A DNA stretch of 11,066 nucleotides from positions 1 to 11,066 of the forward strand of contig JALTEL010000104.1 in NCBI GenBank assembly GCA_027073945.1, given 5' to 3'. This document shows positions 7,048 through 11,066 of this stretch, in pieces (the stretch's first letter is position 1; each line of letters begins with the position of its first letter). A model generated the notes under the pieces. It saw only the letters and a program-made list of their open reading frames with translations. It made no database searches and was not told the DNA's origin. The DNA comes from Caldifarciminota bacterium. GTDB taxonomy: Bacteria; WOR-3; Hydrothermia; UBA1063; CAJXJZ01. Both the position numbers and the translations under genes were made by a program.

Positions 7048-8128
7048 CTCTCTCATCACCTCCTCCGACTATGTTCGCAATGTCCGACTCGATACTCCTT
7101 ATCCTTTTCCTGTCCAATCTGTTGTTACCGAGCAGGGTTATAAACATGAGGGATTTTATGTGGTCCGTACCGTTCATTCTCCAGTCTCCCGCATCACAGC
7201 CCCCATCGTGCAGTTCTATGCTTGGCTCCCGTATCTGGCCTCTGGCATGGAGCATTACGATATTTTTGACACTGCGGCTTATCCATCCCACCGAAACATA
7301 ATACTCCAGTATAACCTCAATACTCTCCCGTGGTATGTTATTAAGAAGGAATTCAATCCACCTAAGTATTGTTATTATGTTCTCCGGCGTACCGTCGATT
7401 TTCGAGAGAATCGGTTTCTCCGGGCCAAGGGGGTGGAGAATTGGTTGGGATTTATCCTTGCCGGGCCTCCCGGCAACAAGGATGCCGTCATCCCGTGAGG
7501 AAACTGCCGCCGAATTAATGGAGTCAGTATTTAGGGCACCATTAGCTGCAATATTATCCGCACCACCTATTTCTACCATCCGTAAAGAATCGGGCATGGC
7601 CTCATTAATTTCGGAAATGTTTGCGGGGGCACGGTCGGCCGGAGTGGGCTCCGGGTTCAATCCCAGTTCTTCAATCGAAATAAGCTCAATATCTGGGGGG
7701 AGTTCTTCGACACTACCGATATCATCCGAAGACTGCTCCGTTTCCCTCGTCATGTCCGGGGTGTTCATCAACGGTTTTTCAAGAGAATCAACAAATGGAT
7801 TCATACTCCGTGAAACGATTTCGTATATTGACATGAGTTTTATGAGATTTTCCCTCATTTCCTCCATGGTCTCCAAATGCTCCCCACTCTCCCTTCTTAA
7901 TGAATCGATAAGCGTTTCGAGCCTTGAAATCTTTCCCTCAAGCATTTCCAGTTTTTCAGCGACTTCATCCGAAACTTCGCCGGCGACCTTTGCCTCTCCT
8001 ACATCCATGTCAAGCATCTCAGCAAGTTCTTTCTCCGTGGCGAGTTGGGAACTTCCCAAATCTATAGCCTCATCCTTACCGTCTTCAATAGCGGATTTTT
8101 TCACTCGCTTTTTTCTTACTCTTAACAC
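7037..8128 (-). CDS. arlCDE: Fused archaellum switch protein ArlC/D/E (FlaCDE)
   Basis: ArlC, D and E form the cytoplasmic ring around the motor and are the target of CheF/CheY signalling. The 363-residue protein combines two parts. Residues about 50-120 are a coiled coil (EVAEKLEMLEGKISRLETLI) leading into the ArlC-type motif KLMSIYEIVSRSMNPFVD. Residues about 240-350 are an ArlD/E domain with PENIITILRWIEFLL, ILEYYVSVGWIS and DHIKSLMFI. The middle (about 122-235) is Pro/Glu/Ser-rich and probably a flexible linker. The N-terminus is strongly basic. The start is GTG at 8128, with GGAGGT six bases upstream in the 14-base gap after arlB3. The 3' end overlaps arlF. Single-gene fusions of this kind replace the separate arlC, arlD and arlE of methanococci. 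Confidence 0.93.
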   Translation of the reverse strand: MLRVRKKRVKKSAIEDGKDEAIDLGSSQLATEKELAEMLDMDVGEAKVAGEVSDEVAEKLEMLEGKISRLETLIDSLRRESGEHLETMEEMRENLIKLMSIYEIVSRSMNPFVDSLEKPLMNTPDMTRETEQSSDDIGSVEELPPDIELISIEELGLNPEPTPADRAPANISEINEAMPDSLRMVEIGGADNIAANGALNTDSINSAAVSSRDDGILVAGRPGKDKSQPILHPLGPEKPILSKIDGTPENIITILRWIEFLLNNIPRESIEVILEYYVSVGWISRSVKNIVMLHARGQIREPSIELHDGGCDAGDWRMNGTDHIKSLMFITLLGNNRLDRKRIRSIESDIANIVGGGDERDGT

Positions 8129-8142
8129 CCGATTACCTCCTA

Positions 8143-8772
8143 TTATAATATAGAAATATATCTAGTTGTGTAAACACTCGGCAAATACAGGTTCTCTTCC
8201 ACGGTCGTTCCGGTTAGGGGAATTATTCTTATCCTGAGATGGCTCCCGGGAATAAGGTTCAGGTCCGTTGCATCACTATCCGTGCTGATTACGATTGTGA
8301 ACATATCTTTTCTGTCCACCACAGACTCACTGCTTATTGAAGAATCGTCATCACTAATCGATTGGACTATGTATTTATGGGCAGTGCAGTCCGATGCCGT
8401 ATTTCCAGACGAGTCATAAGAGAGTTCTGCCATAACATCTCCACTCGAAACAGTAATCAGAATATCGGATATGGATAATGCGCTGCTTCCGGCCTTCAGC
8501 CTTGCAGTTATTCGTATAACCTGAATGCTGTCCTGCGCATCGCCCGCCAACGAATCGGTATTCCTATCTCCGGTTATGGCCAGGATTTCCAGTCCGTTTG
8601 ATATCTCCTTTCTTGCCATGTTACCAGTACTGGCAGCCTGTTGCTGCAGCCCACCCATGGTCTCCATCATCACTCCGGCAGCAATTACCGAGACTAAAAT
8701 CATGCTGATAAATACTATCAGGGTGCCAATACCCATCTCTCCGCGTTCGTCTTTTGATTTTATTCTTCTCAT
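8143..8772 (-). CDS. arlB: Divergent archaellin ArlB3, first gene of the arl machinery unit
   Basis: This is an archaellin (filament subunit) of 209 residues. The class III signal peptide is MRRIKSKDERG followed by EMGIGTLIVF, with predicted cleavage by the prepilin-type peptidase after Gly11. The hydrophobic N-terminal helix follows, then LQQQAASTGN, matching the other two archaellins. Beyond about residue 60 it diverges clearly from ArlB1 and ArlB2: it lacks their FDGTG and MSYGT segments and their NLS and N[FL]TA sequons. The ATG at 8772 has GGTGG four bases upstream. It has its own promoter elements but is joined to arlCDE by a 14-base gap, so its level is probably tied to the motor genes. 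By analogy with methanococcal FlaB3 it could be a minor or hook-like subunit; that role is inferred. Confidence 0.95.
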   Translation of the reverse strand: MRRIKSKDERGEMGIGTLIVFISMILVSVIAAGVMMETMGGLQQQAASTGNMARKEISNGLEILAITGDRNTDSLAGDAQDSIQVIRITARLKAGSSALSISDILITVSSGDVMAELSYDSSGNTASDCTAHKYIVQSISDDDSSISSESVVDRKDMFTIVISTDSDATDLNLIPGSHLRIRIIPLTGTTVEENLYLPSVYTTRYISIL

Positions 8773-8844
8773 TCAACCACCGGCTAACCTTGTATTGCTG
8801 TTTATTTTCGGTTTTGATTCTCAAAAGATGATACGAAGTCGGAT

Positions 8845-8870
8845 TAAATATAACTGACTATTCGATTATC
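8845..8870 (-). promoter_or_regulatory. Candidate promoter of the arlB3-arlCDE-arlFGHIJ-cheF unit
   Basis: On the minus strand the TATA-like TATATTTA lies at 8845-8852, 73-80 bases before the arlB3 ATG. The box GATAATCGAATA lies at 8859-8870, beginning exactly 18 bases before the TATA box. The same arrangement occurs before arlB2 and before the 52-residue ORF. The predicted transcription start is near 8820, giving a leader of about 48 bases. This comes from pattern matching only. Confidence 0.65.
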
Positions 8871-8881
8871 ATGGATGATAA
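8866..8881. promoter_or_regulatory. Palindrome TTATC-N6-GATAA upstream of arlB3
   Basis: This is the most symmetrical copy. The arms extend to seven bases (TTATCAT and ATGATAA) around two central bases. It lies directly upstream of the TATA region and shares its promoter-side half with the GATAATCG box. It is a candidate operator or activator site. Confidence 0.6.
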
Positions 8882-8884
8882 CAG

Positions 8885-8900
8885 TCAAAAAAGAAATAAG
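8885..8900 (-). terminator. Candidate T-rich terminator of arlB2
   Basis: Just after the arlB2 stop the minus strand reads a C-rich stretch and then CTTATTTCTTTTTTG, an archaeal-type pyrimidine/T-tract terminator. It precedes the arlB3 promoter elements, so arlB2 would end as a separate transcript. The stem potential is weak. Confidence 0.5.
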
Positions 8901-8918
8901 GGGTAAGGGGTTTTTGCC

Positions 8919-9587
8919 TTATAACAGGTCTATATACCTGCCCTCTGCAAGTGTTTCCGGCATTGTTATATCCTCGATGGTGGGTGTTCCGTGATGCGGC
9001 ATTATTTTCAGGTTAAGGCTGTCCATCGGACCGAGATCGATTCCTATGGCCGTGAGGTTGATATAGACCTTTACTACCGTGCCATAACTCATTATGTTCG
9101 CCACATCCGAGCTTCCGGTACCGTCAAAAGTCCCCTGCGGGTCTCTGAGGCAATCCACACTGAATAAAGTAGCTGTAGCATCGGAAGCGTCGCCTGCCAC
9201 ATATGTGCTCTCGCCTTCTCTGGCAAATAGAAGAGATGCCTGATCGTCAGCGCCCGTCACCTCAATCATCACATTATCCATGTCTATCGGTGAACTGCCG
9301 GCCGCAAGGGCAATCGTAACCTCCAGTATGTTCACTTTACTGGATAGGTTTGATGTGTCCGCGTAGTTATAACGGTCTCCGGCAATATTTCGTACAACGA
9401 TGCTGTTAGACACCTCGCTTATGGCCTGGTTTCCAGTTTCCTGAGCCTGCTGCTGCAGAATTCCTGCGGTACTTATCAGTACGGATGCGGCTACCGCAGC
9501 CACCAGAACCATGGCAATGAACACTATCATGGTTCCGATCCCCATCTCTCCCTTATTGTTCAAGGGTCTCATTCTTATTTTTTTCAT
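8919..9587 (-). CDS. arlB: Archaellin ArlB2
   Basis: This is a filament subunit of 222 residues. The class III signal peptide is [13 protein letters not shown] before [10 protein letters not shown], with cleavage expected after Gly13. The hydrophobic oligomerisation helix ([19 protein letters not shown]) and [15 protein letters not shown] follow. The outer domain (about 60-222) closely resembles ArlB1, sharing [27 protein letters not shown] and [12 protein letters not shown] segments. N-x-S/T sequons such as NLS and NLT may carry N-glycans. The ATG at 9587 has the strongest ribosome site of the three archaellins, AGGAGGT eight bases upstream. It has its own promoter elements and a T-rich tract after its stop, so it is probably made from a single-gene message. 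It is a tandem paralogue of ArlB1. Confidence 0.97.
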   Translation of the reverse strand: MKKIRMRPLNNKGEMGIGTMIVFIAMVLVAAVAASVLISTAGILQQQAQETGNQAISEVSNSIVVRNIAGDRYNYADTSNLSSKVNILEVTIALAAGSSPIDMDNVMIEVTGADDQASLLFAREGESTYVAGDASDATATLFSVDCLRDPQGTFDGTGSSDVANIMSYGTVVKVYINLTAIGIDLGPMDSLNLKIMPHHGTPTIEDITMPETLAEGRYIDLL

Positions 9588-9611
9588 GGTTGTGTACCTC
9601 CTTTGTCTTTA

Positions 9612-9632
9612 AACCACCTTTTTTTGGTGATT
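9612..9632 (-). promoter_or_regulatory. Possible hairpin in the arlB2 mRNA leader
   Basis: On the minus strand AATCACC and GGTGGTT can form a seven-pair stem (one G-U) around a loop of seven A. Its 5' side would lie almost at the predicted transcription start (near 9635) and its 3' side ends about ten bases before the AGGAGGT ribosome site. It could protect the 5' end or affect translation. This is inference only. Confidence 0.35.
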
Positions 9633-9656
9633 TCAGGTATTCGATGCTCTCCTACA

Positions 9657-9682
9657 TTCATATATCTGCTTATCCGATTATC
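9657..9682 (-). promoter_or_regulatory. Candidate promoter of arlB2
   Basis: On the minus strand TATATGAA lies at 9657-9664, 70-77 bases before the ATG, and GATAATCGGATA at 9671-9682 begins exactly 18 bases before it. The TATA octamer is identical to that of the 52-residue ORF/arlB1 promoter. A further GATAA half site sits inside the box (9670-9674). The predicted leader is about 48 bases. Confidence 0.65.
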
Positions 9683-9683
9683 A

Positions 9684-9699
9684 TTATCAGTAAAGATAA
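9684..9699. promoter_or_regulatory. Palindrome TTATC-N6-GATAA upstream of arlB2
   Basis: It has the same arms and 6-base centre as the cheY and arlB3 sites. On the coding strand it is followed directly by a tandem second GATAAT and then GGATAA, so this promoter carries two extra half sites toward the TATA box. That could mean cooperative binding or a different response from arlB3. Confidence 0.55.
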
Positions 9700-9720
9700 C
9701 ATCCGTACAAAAAGTAGAGA

Positions 9721-9759
9721 ATCCTGAAAAATAAAAGAAAAAAAGGGTTTTATCAGGAT
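9721..9759 (-). terminator. Candidate hairpin plus T-tract terminator of arlB1
   Basis: The minus strand has ATCCTGA (holding the arlB1 stop, 9753-9755) and its complement TCAGGAT about 25 bases later. Between them is a tract of C and T that reads TTTTTTTCTTTTATTTTT. AAAA/TTTT pairing can lengthen the stem with a bulge. The T-tract immediately after the stop is typical of archaeal termination and would separate arlB1 from arlB2. Confidence 0.55.
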
Positions 9760-10433
9760 GTGAATGTCACATACCTGCCCTGGTCAAATATCTCTGGAAT
9801 TGTTATCTCTTCCAGTGTCGGAGTGCCGTGAGGTGGCAAGAGTTTTATGTTCAGATGGTCCTGGGGCTCCACATGCATGCCTATTGCCGTGAAATTTATG
9901 TATAGTTTCACGATAGTTCCGTAGGACATGACATTTGCAATGTTGGAATCACCGGTTCCGTCAAATGTTCCTTGAGAGTCTCTGAGAGAGACCACGCTGA
10001 ATGTAGTGGATGTTGCATTGCCGGCGCAACCTGCTTCGTAGGTTGTTTCTCCTTCCCTATCGAATAGAAGGGAGGCGTAGTCGTCTCCGTCACTCACGGT
10101 TACCAGTATATTTCCCATCCGGATAGAGGGGCTTCCTGACACAAGGCCAATGGTTACCTCAAGCACATTCACAGTGTCGGAGAGATTGGCCGTATCTGAG
10201 TAGTTGTAGCGGTCACCAACTATATTCTTAACGACAATACCGCTGGATACCTCTTCAATAGCCTGCCCTCCAGTCTCCTGTGCCTGCTGCTGAAGAAGCC
10301 CCGCGGTGCTTATAAGAACCGATGCGGCCACTGCTGCCACCAGAACCATGGCAATAAACACTATCAGGGTGCCGATTCCCATCTCTCCTTTCTCTTCCGT
10401 TTTCTTCCTGCTTACGCTCAATTTTCCTTTCAT
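9753..10433 (-). CDS. arlB: Archaellin ArlB1
   Basis: This is a filament subunit of 226 residues. The signal peptide is basic (MKGKLSVSRKKTEEKG), cleavage is expected after Gly16, and the mature start [21 protein letters not shown] is nearly the archaellin consensus. [17 protein letters not shown] follows, then an outer domain similar to ArlB2, with FDGTGDSNIANVMSYGT, HGTPTLEEIT and DQGRYV segments. Sequons include NYS, NLS, NAT and NFT. The ATG at 10433 overlaps the stop of the 52-residue ORF as ATGA, and its GGAGG ribosome site lies inside that ORF, so the two are probably translationally coupled. A T-rich tract follows the stop. It and ArlB2 are likely the main filament proteins, but relative abundance cannot be read from sequence. 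Confidence 0.97.
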   Translation of the reverse strand: MKGKLSVSRKKTEEKGEMGIGTLIVFIAMVLVAAVAASVLISTAGLLQQQAQETGGQAIEEVSSGIVVKNIVGDRYNYSDTANLSDTVNVLEVTIGLVSGSPSIRMGNILVTVSDGDDYASLLFDREGETTYEAGCAGNATSTTFSVVSLRDSQGTFDGTGDSNIANVMSYGTIVKLYINFTAIGMHVEPQDHLNIKLLPPHGTPTLEEITIPEIFDQGRYVTFTS

Positions 10434-10588
10434 ACATATTCCTCCGTTTCATCATCCTTAAAATCCTCGATTTTCTTCTGTATGAAGTAGTCCTTCATTC
10501 TTGTGCTCAGGGGGACATCGTGAACGAGTCTCCAACCGTTGCGTATTATGGGCCTGTCTTCCTTTTCCGGGGCGTTTACTTTCACCAT
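10430..10588 (-). CDS. 52-residue charged protein of unknown function, coupled to arlB1
   Basis: I do not recognise this family. The ORF runs from ATG 10588, which has GGTGG four bases upstream, to a TGA at 10430-10432 that shares ATGA with the arlB1 start. The product is hydrophilic with no signal peptide or membrane segment. It has an N-terminal MVKVNAPEKEDRP, a central RNGWRLVHDVPLST and a C-terminal helix-like, charged region (MKDYFIQKKIEDFKDDETEE). An in-frame ATG at 10606 would add six residues but has no ribosome site. The promoter elements upstream match those of arlB2 and arlB3, so it would be the first gene of the arlB1 transcript. Coupling suggests a role tied to archaellin synthesis, such as a chaperone or translational regulator; that is speculation. 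It could also be a leader peptide whose only role is translation. Confidence 0.7.
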   Translation of the reverse strand: MVKVNAPEKEDRPIIRNGWRLVHDVPLSTRMKDYFIQKKIEDFKDDETEEYV

Positions 10589-10634
10589 TTTACCACCTTT
10601 TTCCATGTTCGATGGTTCTAATTACAATTGCAGG

Positions 10635-10660
10635 TTCATATACCCCTCTATGCCATTATC
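10635..10660 (-). promoter_or_regulatory. Candidate promoter of the 52-aa ORF/arlB1 unit
   Basis: On the minus strand TATATGAA lies at 10635-10642 and GATAATGGCATA at 10649-10660, again beginning exactly 18 bases before the TATA box. The TATA box is 47-54 bases before the ATG at 10588, predicting a leader of about 25 bases. The match to the arlB2 promoter includes the whole TATA octamer. Confidence 0.65.
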
Positions 10661-10681
10661 CTTCGTGAGTATCTGTTTTGA

Positions 10682-10697
10682 TTATCGGAGGTGATAA
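10682..10697. promoter_or_regulatory. Palindrome TTATC-N6-GATAA upstream of the 52-aa ORF/arlB1
   Basis: It has the same arms and spacing as the other copies, but is set about 22 bases farther upstream than the promoter-side GATAAT box at 10656-10660. It overlaps the last codons and stop of the membrane-like ORF on the same strand. Whether it acts on the arlB1 unit or is partly constrained by the ORF cannot be told. Confidence 0.5.
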
Positions 10698-10858
10698 AAA
10701 GACTCAGAATCTAATGCAATTGGAAAAAGATGGTCCGCTTCGAAAATCATGTTTACCAATACGGCCAGGGCCGCAGAGGAGAGGATTCTGTGCCTGACAT
10801 GGTAGCCTGCGGCGTATATGGCCAGAAATGCGAAGAGATAGTGTATTAGCGGTGTCAT
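10682..10858 (-). CDS. Short membrane-like protein, possibly a truncated DUF457/YdjM-type remnant
   Basis: From the ATG at 10858 the product is 58 residues: a hydrophobic helix (PLIHYLFAFLAIYAAGY), a short basic segment (HVRHR), a second hydrophobic helix (AALAVLVNMIF) and a polar end with EADHLFP and FYHL. The His/Asp pattern resembles the first part of membrane-bound metal-dependent hydrolases of the YdjM type, which are normally much longer, so this may be a 3'-truncated copy. I saw no hydrophobic continuation in the other two frames downstream. There is no clear ribosome site; a leaderless message is possible. A TTG at 10921 in frame is a less convincing start. It could also be a genuine small membrane protein. 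Confidence that it is expressed is modest. Confidence 0.4.
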   Translation of the reverse strand: MTPLIHYLFAFLAIYAAGYHVRHRILSSAALAVLVNMIFEADHLFPIALDSESFYHLR

Positions 10859-10914
10859 CGTATAAGTATGGGGGGATAAGTAGTTAAAGTTAGACCGGAA
10901 AAAATCATTTGTGA

Positions 10915-10930
10915 GTATCAAAATTGATAC
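10915..10930. promoter_or_regulatory. Degenerate palindrome GTATC-N6-GATAC after cheD
   Basis: GTATCAA and TTGATAC form seven-base arms around two bases, ten bases after the cheD stop. The inner TATC-N6-GATA core has the same spacing as the four motility palindromes; only the outermost bases differ. It could be a fifth member of the set, acting on the short ORF below, or simply a weak hairpin at the cheD 3' end. Confidence 0.35.
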
Positions 10931-10939
10931 GGATGATTA

Positions 10940-11066
10940 TTATATCTCAAGGGTCTCGCCGTTAATCTTTTTGACAACCATTTTGGCCGTATCCAGATAG
11001 AAATAGACATTCCGTCCCCAGTTCCCCCCCACATCTTCTCCTTTCAGGGCAATATTCCTGCTTTTA
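10940..11066 (-). CDS. cheD: Chemoreceptor glutamine deamidase CheD, C-terminal fragment (5' end outside window)
   Basis: CheD deamidates glutamines on methyl-accepting chemoreceptors and, in many species, interacts with CheC. Only the last 41 residues are present. They contain EDVGGNWGRNVYFYLDTAKM followed by VVKKINGETLEI and a TAA at 10940-10942. The GGNxGR motif followed by a beta strand and a Val-Lys-rich tail is the conserved CheD C-terminus. The catalytic Cys and His lie upstream, outside the window, so activity cannot be judged. It is on the same strand as the archaellum genes and marks the other flank of the motility/taxis cluster. Confidence 0.85.
   Translation of the reverse strand, partial: KSRNIALKGEDVGGNWGRNVYFYLDTAKMVVKKINGETLEI

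Noticed and set aside
6866..7498. 210-codon plus-strand reading frame across the arlF/arlCDE junction
   Set aside because: It is antisense to two well-supported overlapping genes and no domain is seen.
7335..8153. 272-codon plus-strand reading frame opposite arlCDE
   Set aside because: It is antisense to a recognisable ArlCDE protein, is Ser/Ile-biased low-complexity translation, and has no family motif.
10859..10921. Extension of the short membrane-like ORF to a TTG at 10921
   Set aside because: The added residues are polar and unlike the rest, the start is TTG with no ribosome site, and it would run through the palindrome at 10915-10930.
1..11066. CRISPR array, insertion sequence, tRNA or rRNA
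   Set aside because: No regularly spaced repeats, transposase motifs, terminal inverted repeats with target duplications, or tRNA/rRNA signatures were seen on either strand.

Overview
The window is an archaeal motility and chemotaxis locus of the euryarchaeal type, with every convincing gene on the minus strand. The evidence is three archaellins with class III signal peptides, a fused ArlC/D/E protein, ArlF-G-H-I-J in the standard order, and a CheF adaptor beside CheY and CheA. Ribosome binding sites are archaeal-style (GGAGG, GGTGG, GGTGAT). The genus cannot be fixed from this sequence. CheF and ArlCDE point to Euryarchaeota in the broad sense, and Thermoplasmatota-like lineages are possible but unproven.

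Layout in transcription order, from high to low coordinates: the 3' end of cheD (window edge); a short membrane-like ORF that may be a remnant; a 52-residue ORF coupled by ATGA overlap to archaellin arlB1; archaellin arlB2; divergent archaellin arlB3; arlCDE; arlF; arlG; arlH; arlI; arlJ; cheF; cheY; and the 5' part of cheA (window edge). From arlB3 to cheF the genes are tightly packed (overlaps or gaps of 2-23 bases). Gaps of about 70-165 bases separate arlB1, arlB2 and arlB3 from each other and cheF from cheY, and these gaps hold the regulatory signals.

Together the genes encode an archaellum and its control. ArlB proteins form the filament. ArlI (motor/assembly ATPase), ArlJ (membrane platform) and ArlH (KaiC-like ATP-binding regulator) form the core. 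ArlF and ArlG form the extracytoplasmic stator, and ArlCDE is the cytoplasmic ring that receives the chemotaxis signal. CheA phosphorylates CheY, and CheF links CheY-P to ArlCDE.

Two things stand out. First, ArlF carries a C-terminal extension of about 245 residues made of six repeats of about 40 residues that read as an NHL-type six-bladed beta-propeller. This would place a large, sequon-rich propeller on the stator outside the membrane. Second, a 16-bp palindrome TTATC-N6-GATAA occurs four times, each in a short gap upstream of a unit (52-aa ORF/arlB1, arlB2, arlB3, cheY), with a fifth degenerate copy beside cheD. The three archaellin-unit promoters also share a GATAAT-type box exactly 18 nt upstream of the TATA box. 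This looks like a cis-regulatory code for a motility/taxis regulon. No rRNA, tRNA, CRISPR or mobile element was seen, and no stretch over 300 bases lacks a gene.
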